A stretch of DNA of 64,000 bases, taken from positions 1,012,001 to 1,076,000 of the forward strand of contig NZ_CP074436.1 of NCBI RefSeq assembly GCF_016858305.2. The letters run 5' to 3'. Shown here piece after piece: positions 16,496-26,410 of the stretch. A program made the translations under genes and the position numbers. The number at the start of each line of letters is the position of its first letter. Position 1 is the first letter of the stretch. Under the pieces are notes generated by a model that worked only from the letters and a program-made list of their open reading frames with translations, had not been told where the DNA came from and searched no databases. The DNA is from Polaribacter sp. Q13. Its GTDB lineage: Bacteria > Bacteroidota > Bacteroidia > Flavobacteriales > Flavobacteriaceae.

Positions 16496-18292
16496 TTAAT
16501 CTGCATACATTTTATCAATCAGTTCTTTATATTTTTTTTGAATTACTTTACGTTTTAGTTTTAAAGTAGCTGTTATTTCTCCTGCTTCTAAACTAAACTC
16601 TTTAGGCAATAGGGTAAATTTCTTTATTTTCTCAAATTTTGAAAACTCTTTTTGTAATTCCTCAAAACGTTTTTCAAACATGGCTTTAATCTGATTATTA
16701 TTAATCAAATCTTCTATGTCTTTAAAACTAATTTTATGTTCTTCTGCGTATTTTTTAATATTCTCGAAACTAGGCACCGCTAACGCCGTAACATATTTTT
16801 GTTGATCTCCTATTACTGCTATTTGCTCTATAAAAGAATCACTTACCAAGGCCATTTCAAGTTTTTGAGGAGCAATATATTTTCCTCCAGAAGTTTTCAT
16901 TAAATCTTTAATTCTATCGGTAATCACTAAATTACCTAATTTGTCTATTTTTCCTGCATCACCAGTTTTAAACCAACCATTTTCAAAAACTTCTGCTGTT
17001 GCTTCTGGTTTTTTATAATAGCCTTTCATAACCCCAGGTCCTTTTACTAAAATTTCATTATTATGACCTATTTTAATTTCTGTTCCTGAAATTGGTTTTC
17101 CTGCAGAATTAAATTCGAAATAGTGATCACCAAACAACGTAACTGTAGCTGTTGTTTCTGTTAAACCATACCCGCATTTTATATTTAATGCAAACGAATG
17201 GAAAAACGAAACCAAATCTGGACCTAAAGGAGCGCCTCCACAAGGCATAAATTTTATATTTCCGCCAAAGACATCTCGTAATTTGCTCAATACTAATTTG
17301 TCTGCAACTTTATACTTTAACTTTAGTGATAAAGGCACTTTTTTCTCAAGACGTTTGTACTTATTGTGGTATTTATTCCCAACTCCCAATGCCCAACTTG
17401 CTAATTTCATTTTAGTTGGTGAAGCTTCTTTTCTCTTTTCTTGAATGGCTGTAAAAATTTTCTCAAAAATTCTAGGAACCGTACACATTAAAGTTGGTTT
17501 CACCTCTTTTAGAACATCTGCAATTTTCTTTGGATCTTGGTTAAAATACACCTGAATTCCTTTGTGCAAACAGAAAAACACCCAACTACGTTCGTAAATA
17601 TGGCTTAACGGTAAAAAACTTAATGAAACATCATTTTCATCCACATCAATCTCTTCATCATGCGCTTTTAATGAGGAACCAAAGTTGTTGTGATCTAACA
17701 TCACTCCTTTCGGTTCTCCTGTTGTTCCAGAGGTGTAAATAATACTTGCTAAATCATCTAATTTAGAGTCAAAATGGCGTTTTTCTAATTCAGTATCAAT
17801 GCTTTTTGGAAATTCTGCATTTATAAAATCAGTAAAATAAACAGCATTTTTATGATTTCTTAAATCAACTGTTTTAGTTAAAGCAACTATTAATTTCAGA
17901 TATTTATTATTTTCCGAAATGTGTTCAACTTTATCAAATTCTTCTTGATCCCCAACAAACAAAACACTAATTTCTGCATCGTTTACAACGTATTCCACTT
18001 CTTTTGTAGAATTGGTTGCATAAATAGGAATGGTTACAGCTCTTACTCCCATAATTCCCAAATCGGATATAATCCATTCGGTCATATTTTGAGCAAAAAC
18101 ACCAATATTATTTTGTTCTTTTATTCCAAAGTTGATTAATGCTTTTGAAACTTGTTGAATTTGAAAGTAAAAAGAATCCCAGGTAATTCCTTTCCAACTT
18201 TGTGAGGCTTCATCTTTATAAAAAATAGCTTCTTTAGTTGTAAATCTCTTGGTATTATCTTTAATTACTTGTAGTAAATGTGTGTAATTCAT
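16496..18292 (-). CDS. Long-chain acyl-CoA synthetase (AMP-forming)
   Basis: A 598-residue member of the ANL superfamily that activates fatty acids to acyl-CoA through an acyl-adenylate. The P-loop is YTSGTTGEPKG (186-196). The A5 segment is GYGLTETTATV and the A7/A8 region contains GWFKTGDAGKIDKLGNLVITDRIKD split across the hinge, with a TSGGKYIAPQ loop. The catalytic lysine region is near the C-terminus (GEITATLKLKRKV). Length and the KG...YERSW segment fit FadD/Faa-type membrane-associated synthetases. The gene is monocistronic. Confidence 0.92.
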   Translation of the reverse strand: MNYTHLLQVIKDNTKRFTTKEAIFYKDEASQSWKGITWDSFYFQIQQVSKALINFGIKEQNNIGVFAQNMTEWIISDLGIMGVRAVTIPIYATNSTKEVEYVVNDAEISVLFVGDQEEFDKVEHISENNKYLKLIVALTKTVDLRNHKNAVYFTDFINAEFPKSIDTELEKRHFDSKLDDLASIIYTSGTTGEPKGVMLDHNNFGSSLKAHDEEIDVDENDVSLSFLPLSHIYERSWVFFCLHKGIQVYFNQDPKKIADVLKEVKPTLMCTVPRIFEKIFTAIQEKRKEASPTKMKLASWALGVGNKYHNKYKRLEKKVPLSLKLKYKVADKLVLSKLRDVFGGNIKFMPCGGAPLGPDLVSFFHSFALNIKCGYGLTETTATVTLFGDHYFEFNSAGKPISGTEIKIGHNNEILVKGPGVMKGYYKKPEATAEVFENGWFKTGDAGKIDKLGNLVITDRIKDLMKTSGGKYIAPQKLEMALVSDSFIEQIAVIGDQQKYVTALAVPSFENIKKYAEEHKISFKDIEDLINNNQIKAMFEKRFEELQKEFSKFEKIKKFTLLPKEFSLEAGEITATLKLKRKVIQKKYKELIDKMYAD

Positions 18293-18564
18293 AATTAATC
18301 TTTAGATTATTTTAAACTAAGAATATTATAACAAACAAATTTACGAATATTTAGAAGACTTAAATACAAATAACCTTTTAGATTACTCGTAATAAATAGA
18401 AAAAAAATTACAATTATATTTATTGATAAAAAATTAGTTTTACAGATTATTAATCAATAATTTACATTTTTTTAAATTTTATAATTTTAAAAAAAACCTA
18501 ACGTTATAGTTGTTAAGGTATTCACTTATTTTTACCTAATTTTATCGAAATATTAAAATAATAA

Positions 18565-19491
18565 ATGGATTTTACAAACCCTCTAGTATATGGTGTTCCT
18601 TGTTTTTTAGGACTAATTTTAGTAGAATTAGCGTATAGCAAACATCATAAAAAAGAAGAAAACAAAAAACTTTATAAATGGAAAGATTTAGCTGCAAGCC
18701 TTACAATGGGTATTGGCTCTGCTATTTTAGCTCCTTTAACAAAAACGATTGCTGCCATAGTGCTGTTTAATTTTGTGTACGATCTTTTTAACCCTTTGGT
18801 TGAAGGAATTCGTACAAATATTATGGGGTATGAATCTTTTGGTTATGCTTGGTATATTTGGATAATTTGTCAACTTTTAGATGATTTTAGTTATTATTGG
18901 TTTCATAGACAGAACCATAATGTTCGTTTTCTTTGGGCTGCGCATATTGTACATCACTCTTCTGATAATTTTAATTTAGGTACTGCGGTAAGAAATGGTT
19001 GGTTTACAATTTTTTATAAACCTTTTTTTTATATGTGGATTACCGCTATTGGGTTTCCTCCAGAAATGCTGGTCGTATGTTTGGGTATTGAAGCTTTATG
19101 GCAATTTCAGTTGCATACTGTTTATATACCCAAATTAGGTTTCTTTGAAAAAATATTTAATACACATACAATGCACCAAGTGCATCATGCCCAAAATATG
19201 GAATATATGGATAAAAATCATGGTGGTTTTTTAAATGTATTTGATAGAATTTTTGGAACATGGAAAGAGCTTGATGAAACCATTGAAATAAAATATGGAG
19301 TAACAGCACCTCCTAATTCATACAATCCATTAGTAATTTTAACACATGAGTATAAAGATATTTGGAGTGATATGAAAAAATCTAAGAACTGGTATCATAA
19401 ATTCATGTATGCTTTTGCAGCTCCTGGATGGAGCCATGATGGAAGTACGCTTACCATTAAACAGACTCGAAAGGCTATGAGTGAAGAATAG
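18565..19491 (+). CDS. Sterol desaturase / fatty acid hydroxylase family membrane protein
   Basis: A 308-residue integral membrane di-iron oxygenase. The histidine boxes are HRQNH (114-118), HIVHH (127-131), His184 in QLHT, and HTMHQVHH (201-208), matching the 8-histidine pattern of the family. Hydrophobic segments lie at about 10-24, 45-75, 93-113 and 150-182. Bacterial members hydroxylate fatty acyl chains or ether lipids, or act on carotenoids; the substrate is unknown here. A perfect 18-bp terminator stem follows the stop. Confidence 0.88.
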   Translation: MDFTNPLVYGVPCFLGLILVELAYSKHHKKEENKKLYKWKDLAASLTMGIGSAILAPLTKTIAAIVLFNFVYDLFNPLVEGIRTNIMGYESFGYAWYIWIICQLLDDFSYYWFHRQNHNVRFLWAAHIVHHSSDNFNLGTAVRNGWFTIFYKPFFYMWITAIGFPPEMLVVCLGIEALWQFQLHTVYIPKLGFFEKIFNTHTMHQVHHAQNMEYMDKNHGGFLNVFDRIFGTWKELDETIEIKYGVTAPPNSYNPLVILTHEYKDIWSDMKKSKNWYHKFMYAFAAPGWSHDGSTLTIKQTRKAMSEE

Positions 19492-19500
19492 TATTTAAAT

Positions 19501-19541
19501 AAAAAATCTGTCAGTTTTTAAAAACTGACAGATTTTTTATT
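19501..19541. terminator. Perfect bidirectional terminator
   Basis: aaaaaatctgtcagtttt pairs with aaaactgacagatttttt over 18 bp with a 2-base loop. Confidence 0.85.
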
Positions 19542-19580
19542 TGATCTTATATATGCTATTTACTTTTAGTAAAACATAGA

Positions 19581-19678
19581 GTTAACAAGGCAGTTAGCCC
19601 TGATTGAACGGTTTGTTTGAGCTCTTTTGAGGCACGAAAAAAGCGAGTAGTGAAAGCAGGAAGTAGCTTCTAAAAAAA
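19581..19678. repeat. Dispersed repeat, copy A (ttagccctgatt family)
   Basis: Shares ttagccctgatt, tttgtttgagctctttt, aaaaaagcgagt and a gcttc end, in the same order, with the copy at 48262-48399. It fills the gap between two convergent genes and touches the stop of the minus-strand gene. Confidence 0.8.
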
Positions 19679-20149
19679 TTAAGAAACTAACTGACTAAAA
19701 TACTCAAAGATTTCTCCTTTAGAAATAACACTTCCTTTTTCTATTAAGTCGAAAATTTCGGTATTTCTTTCGTCTTTATTATAAGGTTTTGTGCCTTTAA
19801 AAATCTCTACAGAATTATCCATCGGGTTTTGCATTAACCATTCGAAACCTTTTTGTTCAAGTAAATTAATATCCCAAGTTATTTTTATCGCAATTCTATG
19901 AATTTCTTCTGCATCGCACTTAAATAGGTTTACAGAGGTTTTAGAGAAATGTTCTACGTAGTTTGTTTTTGTTAGAACATCGTCCCAAACCACATCAGAA
20001 AAAACATTCATTTCTTCTTCTGCCACTTCTGGTGTTTCTTCTTTAATTTGATTCCATTCTTTTACATCGATACTTTGTGTTGCTAAAAAACGAGCAAAAT
20101 CTTCATGTAAACTTTCGAATTGTTCTTTGGTAAGTTGTCTATATTTCAT
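19679..20149 (-). CDS. Conserved Flavobacteriia protein, probably DUF6495
   Basis: A 156-residue cytoplasmic protein without signal peptide or membrane segments, starting MKYRQLTKEQFESLHEDFAR. It is acidic and mostly helical, with conserved-looking stretches ATQSIDVKEWNQIKEETPEVAEEE and VFSDVVWDDVL. From memory this matches the DUF6495 family, found almost only in Flavobacteriia and of unknown function. It stands alone downstream of the TonB receptor on the same strand. Confidence 0.7.
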   Translation of the reverse strand: MKYRQLTKEQFESLHEDFARFLATQSIDVKEWNQIKEETPEVAEEEMNVFSDVVWDDVLTKTNYVEHFSKTSVNLFKCDAEEIHRIAIKITWDINLLEQKGFEWLMQNPMDNSVEIFKGTKPYNKDERNTEIFDLIEKGSVISKGEIFEYFSQLVS

Positions 20150-20211
20150 AATTAATGGTAAAAAAAACCGCCCAATTATGGGCGGTTCAAATATCTAATT
20201 TTAAAACTGAT

Positions 20212-23200
20212 TTAGAAAATATAACGTAAACCAATTTGTGCTTGCCAACGAGATCTTAAATCTGAAACGGGTGTAAATGTTTCTGTTAAGTCTGTATTAA
20301 AAGTATAAATTGGTGTATTGGTAGCATCTACAGTTACAGCTAATGGTTGTAAATCTCTTGGTTCTTGTACAACTCCCCAATCTGAATTTAGTAAGTTACC
20401 TATATTTAAAATATCTAAACTAATTTGAACTGTGTGTTCTTTACTTTCTGATACTTTAAAGTTAATGTCTTGTAACATTTTAAAATCCCAACGAGACCTC
20501 CATGGAGATAATGCCCCATAACGTTCTACGTACTCTCCTCGTCTATCACTTAAATAATCATCTTGATTGATGTAAGCTTCAAAAGCATCTGCTTGTCCTA
20601 TTCCTGTAAATTGCATTTGACTTAATTCTGATACAGTTGGTACATATAATAAATCATTGTTCTGAAAAGAAGAATCTCCATTTATATTACCAGCATATGT
20701 ATAATTAAATCTTCCACCTCTTGCATATTCAAAGAAAGTAGAAAAAGTTGTTGGAGCATTTTCTCCGAAGAAGTTAAACTTCTTAGAAGCTACACCAATA
20801 AATCTGTGTGTATCTCCGTATTTAGAATATGATAATACATCTTGATTTGCGTCTCCTAAATTTGGATTAAAATCAAAAGCATCTCCAGTAATTTCTGCTT
20901 CTATTGAGTTTACATCTTTAGCATCTAAATAATTATAAGCTACACTTGCATATAACCCATTATCAAAAGATTTTTGTAATTTTAAAGAGGCATTCCAAAC
21001 TCTTCCTTTATTAGAATTTGTAAATACATAGGCATTGTTTCCTTTATCTCCATCTAAATAAGTTGGTCTATCATCTCCTGGCGCATTTAAAGTTCCAGAA
21101 GGATTTCTTAATCCCCAGTTTTGTACATGAGCTCCATTAATATCTTTTGTATACGAAATATCTGTAGTAGCAATTATTCCGTTATCAAATCTATGATCTA
21201 CACCAATATTTGTTCTCCAAACTTGTGGCCATTTAAAATCTGGATCTACAACTTGATAAAAGAAACTATCTAAACCTTGTACTTGATTACCTAACCATAC
21301 AAAAGGAAAACGTCCTGTAAAAATACCGCTTCCACCTCTAACTTGTGTTGTTCCATCTCCACTAGCATCCCAATTGAAACCAAATCTTGGTGAGAATAAG
21401 AAACCATTATCTGGTAATGTTCTAGAGTCTATTTTAGTTGTTTGATTTGTATTAGGATTAAAATAATCGATACTTGGGTCAAACGTAAATGGTTTTCTAG
21501 CTATGTTTTCATCAATTTTATCTTGAGTATCAAAATACAAAGGTTTATCAAAACGAATACCGTACGTTAATTTAAAATTGTCATTTACATTCCATTCATC
21601 TTGTACATAAAGAGCAAACTGACCAACATTTGTTTCAGCTAAAGCCCATCCATCTCCTGTAGGTAAACTATTATTTGTAGTATTTAGTGATTCTGCATTT
21701 GCTATTGCAGAAGCTAAAGTTCCATCATTAACATCTGTCATAAAAGCAGCTAAACTACCATAAGCAGCAAAAGCTCCAACTTCTTGAACAAAATCACCAT
21801 TTTCATCATATCCATAAGCTCCTAAATTAAATGAGTTATCAAACTGAAATTTTTCAAAAGATACACCTGCAGTAATTGTATGATTTTCTAATAAGAAGTT
21901 TGTATTATTTGAAATTTGAAATACTTTTTGATCTAAAGTATTATTAATCGAAAAAGGTTCGTGACCAGTAATTATATAGTTACTTCCATTACCATCTTGA
22001 ATTGTAATAGCTGGAATTGGACTTGATAAAGGCGTTCTATAATCATCAAAATGAGTATAACCCGTCTGAAACTTATTTGTAATTTTATCAGAAAAAGTTG
22101 AATTTAATTCTAATTGAAAAGAATTTATATTATTGTTAATTTCATAACCTGAATTTTCGAATTGTAATGTTTGAAAATTAGGACCTCTAGTTCCTAAAGC
22201 TGTAGGATGTGCAGAATTTTCTTTAGAAGCATTTAAAAAGTTATAAATTAAAGATAATCTATGATCTTGATTTATATTTAAATCTAATTTAAAAATACCT
22301 TTAGAAGATTTAGATCCATAATTAAATCCTTGATATCTCCCCGTGTCATAACCTAATCCAGAAAGTGAATTTTGCACTGTTACTAAGTCTGATTCTAAAA
22401 CGCTAGACTCATTAATAGCTAATGTTCCATCGTTGTTATTAGGTATCCAACCTGCTGTACCTAAATCTGTTCTATCATCTTTCTCGTAATTTGCAAAGAA
22501 AAATAATTTATTTTTGATAATAGGGCCTCCAATACTAAATCCAAATTGTTTTTGACTTAAATCTGGTTTTACAACATCTTCTCCTTTAACCTTACCTCCT
22601 GTTAAATCTTCATTTCTAAAGAAACCGTAAACTGTTCCTTTAAATTCGTTTGTTCCACTCTTTGTAACTGCATTTACAGAAGCTCCTGTAAAACCAGATT
22701 GAGTAACATCATAAGGAGCAATAGAAACAGAAATTTGCTCAATTGCATCTAAAGATATTGGTTGTGCTCCTGTTTGACCTCCTGGTGTTGGAGAATCTAA
22801 CCCGAAAGGGTTTGTAAAAATAGCACCGTCTAAAGAAAAGTTATTAAACTGATCATTTTTACCTCCAAAAGAATTTCCACTTGCAGAAGGTTCTAATCTT
22901 GTAAAGTCTGCTGCTGACCTAGAAATTGTTGGTAATGTTTTTAATTGTGTTGCAGATACACTTGTTTGTGCACCTGTTCTATCACTATTAAAAGTAGAAT
23001 TTTTAGATGATGAAATAACTATTTCCTCTAAAGACTCTCCTTCTTCAGCTAACTTACCATTAACATTGGTCGTTTTACCTAATGATAAAAAAACACCATT
23101 TACTTCTTGAGTTTTAAATCCTAAATAACTAAATGTAATCTTATAAGGTCCGCCTACTCTTAAGTTTAAAACAGTAAATCTACCATTTTCTTGAGCTGTA

Positions 23201-23373
23201 GTACCAGTTAAAGTTCCGGTAGGAGTGTGCAAAACAGAAATTGTTGCACCAAACAAAGGTTCTCCTGCAACATCTGTTACAATTCCTTTAATTTTAGATG
23301 TTGTAACCTGTGCATTTACAGGTGTTAAACCCCAAATTAGAAATGATAATAATAAAAGTAGTTTTTTTGTCAT
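20212..23373 (-). CDS. Oar-like TonB-dependent outer membrane receptor
   Basis: The frame opens at 23412, but the ATG at 23373 (codon 14) begins the signal peptide MTKKLLLLLSFLIWGLTPVNAQ, so that start is preferred (1053 residues). After the signal comes a carboxypeptidase-like regulatory (CarboxypepD_reg) domain, IKGIVTDVAGEPLFGATI, then a plug (SVSATQLKTLPTISRSAADF) and a long barrel ending in an aromatic, GLRYIF. The layout matches Oar-type receptors rather than SusC, and no SusD partner is near. Such receptors import unknown substrates or serve in surface protein transport. Confidence 0.88.
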   Translation of the reverse strand: MTKKLLLLLSFLIWGLTPVNAQVTTSKIKGIVTDVAGEPLFGATISVLHTPTGTLTGTTAQENGRFTVLNLRVGGPYKITFSYLGFKTQEVNGVFLSLGKTTNVNGKLAEEGESLEEIVISSSKNSTFNSDRTGAQTSVSATQLKTLPTISRSAADFTRLEPSASGNSFGGKNDQFNNFSLDGAIFTNPFGLDSPTPGGQTGAQPISLDAIEQISVSIAPYDVTQSGFTGASVNAVTKSGTNEFKGTVYGFFRNEDLTGGKVKGEDVVKPDLSQKQFGFSIGGPIIKNKLFFFANYEKDDRTDLGTAGWIPNNNDGTLAINESSVLESDLVTVQNSLSGLGYDTGRYQGFNYGSKSSKGIFKLDLNINQDHRLSLIYNFLNASKENSAHPTALGTRGPNFQTLQFENSGYEINNNINSFQLELNSTFSDKITNKFQTGYTHFDDYRTPLSSPIPAITIQDGNGSNYIITGHEPFSINNTLDQKVFQISNNTNFLLENHTITAGVSFEKFQFDNSFNLGAYGYDENGDFVQEVGAFAAYGSLAAFMTDVNDGTLASAIANAESLNTTNNSLPTGDGWALAETNVGQFALYVQDEWNVNDNFKLTYGIRFDKPLYFDTQDKIDENIARKPFTFDPSIDYFNPNTNQTTKIDSRTLPDNGFLFSPRFGFNWDASGDGTTQVRGGSGIFTGRFPFVWLGNQVQGLDSFFYQVVDPDFKWPQVWRTNIGVDHRFDNGIIATTDISYTKDINGAHVQNWGLRNPSGTLNAPGDDRPTYLDGDKGNNAYVFTNSNKGRVWNASLKLQKSFDNGLYASVAYNYLDAKDVNSIEAEITGDAFDFNPNLGDANQDVLSYSKYGDTHRFIGVASKKFNFFGENAPTTFSTFFEYARGGRFNYTYAGNINGDSSFQNNDLLYVPTVSELSQMQFTGIGQADAFEAYINQDDYLSDRRGEYVERYGALSPWRSRWDFKMLQDINFKVSESKEHTVQISLDILNIGNLLNSDWGVVQEPRDLQPLAVTVDATNTPIYTFNTDLTETFTPVSDLRSRWQAQIGLRYIF

Positions 23374-23410
23374 TTTTCTGGTTTTAAGTTTATAAAACCA
23401 AAAATAGCAC

Positions 23411-23446
23411 AAAAAAAAAGTCTACTCCTTAGAGTAGACTTTTAGT
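23411..23446. terminator. Terminator after rplI
   Basis: aaaagtctact/agtagactttt with a short loop, between the end of the ribosomal operon and the TonB receptor start. Confidence 0.75.
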
Positions 23447-23473
23447 TCTTAACAATTATTTAACAATTGTTAC

Positions 23474-23920
23474 TTATTCAGCAATAACTTCAAAAATAAT
23501 TTCAGCAACTACTGCTCTATGTAATCTTACAGAAGCTTCATATTTACCTAATCTTTTTACAGAACCACCAACAACTTTAATAAATTTCTTATCTAAGTCT
23601 GTTCCTGCTTTTGCAAGAGCTGCAGCTAAATCGATGTTGTTTACAGAACCAAATAATTTGTCTCCTGAACCAACTTTAGATGCAATTTTAATTTCATATC
23701 CTTTAACTGCTTCTGCTATTGTAGTAGCATCTTCAATTAATTTAGCTTCTTTGTAAGCACGTTGTTTTAAATTCTCTGCTAAAACTTTCTTTGCAGATGA
23801 AGTAGCTAAAACTGCTTGTCTTGTAGGGATTAAAAAGTTTCTACCATATCCGTTTTTCACTTCTACGATATCGTCTTTAAATCCTAAATTTTCTACGTCT
23901 TGTCTTAATATCAATTCCAT
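23474..23920 (-). CDS. rplI: 50S ribosomal protein L9
   Basis: A 148-residue protein with the two-domain layout of L9: the N-terminal RNA-binding domain (MELILRQDVENLGFKDDIVEVKNGYGRNFLIP), a long connecting helix (about 42-75) and the C-terminal domain (SKVGSGDKLFGSVNNIDLAAAL). It is the last gene of the rpsF-rpsR-rplI operon, 14 bases after rpsR. Confidence 0.97.
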   Translation of the reverse strand: MELILRQDVENLGFKDDIVEVKNGYGRNFLIPTRQAVLATSSAKKVLAENLKQRAYKEAKLIEDATTIAEAVKGYEIKIASKVGSGDKLFGSVNNIDLAAALAKAGTDLDKKFIKVVGGSVKRLGKYEASVRLHRAVVAEIIFEVIAE

Positions 23921-23934
23921 GTTCTACCTCTTTA

Positions 23935-24231
23935 TTATTTTAACATATCTCCAACGTAAGGCATTAACGCTAAATGACGCGCTCTTTTAATTGCTTGCGC
24001 AACTTTACGTTGATATTTTAATGATGTTCCTGTTAAACGTCTTGGTAAAATTTTACCTTGTTCGTTTACTAAATACATTAAGAAGTCTGCATCTTTAAAA
24101 TCGATATACTTGATATCTTTTTTCTTAAATCTACAATATTTAGCTTCTTTTTTAGTGTCTATATCTAATGGCGTTAAATATCTAACGTCAGCAGATTTAC
24201 CGCCTTTTGCTTGTTGTTCTATTGATGCCAT
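23935..24231 (-). CDS. rpsR: 30S ribosomal protein S18
   Basis: A 98-residue S18 with the conserved [17 protein letters not shown] and [31 protein letters not shown] segments (shown here in two pieces of the same core, about 33-95). The N-terminal 25 residues are an extension usual for Bacteroidota. It binds S6 on the small subunit platform. Three bases separate it from rpsF. Confidence 0.97.
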   Translation of the reverse strand: MASIEQQAKGGKSADVRYLTPLDIDTKKEAKYCRFKKKDIKYIDFKDADFLMYLVNEQGKILPRRLTGTSLKYQRKVAQAIKRARHLALMPYVGDMLK

Positions 24232-24234
24232 TTC

Positions 24235-24576
24235 TTATTTTTTTGTAGATTTAACACGTTCAGTTCTAATTTTTGCCCAAGCAGCAGCATGTTTGTCTAA
24301 TTTAACAGTTAGGTAACGCATAACGCTATCATCTCTTCTAAATTCTAACTCATATGCAGAGATTTCTTCTCCAGCAATTTTAAACTCTAATAAGTGATAA
24401 AAACCACTTTTTTTCTTTTGGATTGGATACGCTAATTTCTTAAGGCCCCAATTCTCTTTTGAGATCATTTCAGCTCCTTTGGAAACTAAATAATCTTCGA
24501 ATTTTTGTACTGTCTCCTTTATCTGAGTGTCAGATAAAACGGGATTCAAAATGAAAACAGTTTCGTAATGATTCAT
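24235..24576 (-). CDS. rpsF: 30S ribosomal protein S6
   Basis: A 113-residue S6 starting MNHYETVFILNPVLSDTQIK, with WGLKKLAYPIQKKKSGFYH and the C-terminal RYLTVKLDKHAAAW. First gene of the operon; a TATATTTG promoter box lies 34 bases upstream of the start. Confidence 0.97.
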   Translation of the reverse strand: MNHYETVFILNPVLSDTQIKETVQKFEDYLVSKGAEMISKENWGLKKLAYPIQKKKSGFYHLLEFKIAGEEISAYELEFRRDDSVMRYLTVKLDKHAAAWAKIRTERVKSTKK

Positions 24577-24609
24577 AAATTAAATATTTATTGTTTATTT
24601 TTAAGGCTG

Positions 24610-24617
24610 CAAATATA
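24610..24617 (-). promoter_or_regulatory. -7 box of the rpsF-rpsR-rplI operon
   Basis: On the minus strand the octamer TATATTTG fits TAnnTTTG. Transcription would begin a few bases downstream, giving a leader of roughly 25-30 bases. Confidence 0.5.
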
Positions 24618-24803
24618 ATAACTTTTTTATAATTAGAGTTATATATTGCAGTTATTCTTACTTTTAAAAAGTAAAAAGAGAAGTTTAATGCAAAGAATTA
24701 TAAATTCTTCTATTTTTTTGCTTTTAAAACACCTTTAAAAGCAATTGTATTTTATTCTATTAATCAAATTTCACAAACGTCCTATAAATTAGTAGAGATG
24801 ATA

Positions 24804-24842
24804 AAACCTCCAGGTTGAAACACTAAAACAACACTGGAGATT
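24804..24842 (-). terminator. Terminator after ald
   Basis: On the minus strand ctccagtgttg pairs with caacctggag with one bulge, and is followed by tttt. Confidence 0.55.
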
Positions 24843-24866
24843 TATCAAGAATATTGTAATTAAACT

Positions 24867-25967
24867 TTAGACTTCAAATGCTTCTAAATGAAATGCTTCA
24901 CTAATTTCTTTATACACAATTTTTCCTTTTATAATATTTAATCCTTTTTCTAAAGATGCATCTGTAGCGCAAGCTTCTTCCCATCCTTTATTAGCTATAT
25001 TTTTAATATATGGTAATGTTACATTGGTTAAAGCAATGGTAGATGTATAAGGTACAGCTCCTGGCATATTTGCCACACAATAATGCACAACATCATCTAT
25101 AATATAAGTAGGATCTTCATGTGTTGTTGCTTTTGTTGTTTCAAAACAACCTCCTTGATCTACTGCTACATCTACAATAACTGTTCCTGGACGCATATCT
25201 TTAAGCATGTCTCTAGTAATTAATTTTGGAGCCTTTCCTCCTTTTACCAAGACGCCTCCAATTATTAAATCGTGTGTTTTAATAAGCTGTCTAATGCTGT
25301 ATTCACTAGAAAAAGCTGTAGTAACATGGTTTGGTAACACATCATTTACATAACGTAAACGTTTCATATTAATATCCATAATAGTAACATGAGCTCCTAA
25401 ACCTGCTGCCATTTTTGCTGCTTGTACTCCAACAACTCCGGCTCCTAGTACTAAAACTTTTCCTGGAGCAACACCTGGTACACCTCCTAATAAAATACCA
25501 CGACCTTTAATTGGTTTTTCTAAATATTTAGCACCTTGCTGAATCGCCATTCTACCAGCAACCTCAGACATAGGTGTTAATAAAGGCAAAGTACCCTCAC
25601 TATCTTCTACCGTTTCGTAAGCAATACAAATAGATTTACTTTCTATCATGGCCTTTGTTAAAGGTTCACATGATGCAAAATGAAAATACGTGAAAATAAT
25701 TTGATCTTCTTTAATTAATGGATATTCAGAAGCAATTGGCTCTTTTACTTTTACAATCATTTCGCTCTGATTGTAAACGTCTTCAATAGTAGGTAATATA
25801 GTAGCACCTACGTTAATATAATCTGCGTCAAAAAAACCACTTCCTTCTCCTGCTGTGGATTGTACAAAAACAGTATGATTTTTTTTAGTCAACTCAAAAA
25901 CACCTGCGGGTGTCATACCAACTCTACTCTCGTTATTCTTAATTTCTTTAGGGATTCCAATTTTCAT
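24867..25967 (-). CDS. ald: Alanine dehydrogenase
   Basis: A 366-residue NAD-dependent enzyme that interconverts L-alanine and pyruvate plus ammonia. It begins MKIGIPKEIKNNESRVGMTP and has Arg15, Lys75 (VKVKEP) and His96 (YFHFAS) at the standard catalytic positions. The Rossmann motif is GAGVVG (175-180). The C-terminal HYCVANMPGAVPYTSTIALT segment is characteristic. The gene is monocistronic with a hairpin terminator after it. Confidence 0.95.
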   Translation of the reverse strand: MKIGIPKEIKNNESRVGMTPAGVFELTKKNHTVFVQSTAGEGSGFFDADYINVGATILPTIEDVYNQSEMIVKVKEPIASEYPLIKEDQIIFTYFHFASCEPLTKAMIESKSICIAYETVEDSEGTLPLLTPMSEVAGRMAIQQGAKYLEKPIKGRGILLGGVPGVAPGKVLVLGAGVVGVQAAKMAAGLGAHVTIMDINMKRLRYVNDVLPNHVTTAFSSEYSIRQLIKTHDLIIGGVLVKGGKAPKLITRDMLKDMRPGTVIVDVAVDQGGCFETTKATTHEDPTYIIDDVVHYCVANMPGAVPYTSTIALTNVTLPYIKNIANKGWEEACATDASLEKGLNIIKGKIVYKEISEAFHLEAFEV

Positions 25968-26410
25968 TGTTGCTTAATTTAGATGTTTTAAGCAAGTAAA
26001 TTTAGGTCCTTTTTTGTTTATATTTCAACATAAAACACCTTAAATGTTATTTTTACAAATGTGCTATCTTTTGCAATTTTAATCTTACTTAATAGAAATT
26101 TAAGCCTTTAATTTTTATCAAATCCTTAATAATTAACATAAAATACTAAATCTAGTAATATAATTATGAACGTTTGAATCAAAACCTAAACAAATCCTTA
26201 AAGAAATACTTCTAATTTCTGTGCTTTAAACAATAGATTCAAACCCTATTTAACATAAAGACTCCATGGTATAATTTTTAAGCTTCTTTATTTAGTTTTA
26301 ACTTGCTTTCAAATATTATAGACTACATAAGTTTGAAAAAGGTTACTTGGATACAATTTATTTTTATTTAAAAATTTAATGATTACGTTTTTGTTGGTAT
26401 CTTTATAGTT
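25968..26410. other. 443-base AT-rich gap with no recognised element
   Basis: It separates divergent ald and the PIN-like gene. No open frame above 30 codons, no strong palindrome and no repeat of the families seen elsewhere was found. Confidence 0.5.

Noticed and set aside
20212..23412. SusC-type receptor of a polysaccharide locus
   Set aside because: No SusD-like gene is adjacent and the plug and barrel look Oar-like.
24804..24842. Riboswitch-like leader upstream of rpsF
   Set aside because: The hairpin lies 20 bases after the ald stop with a T run on that strand, so a terminator of ald is the simpler reading.
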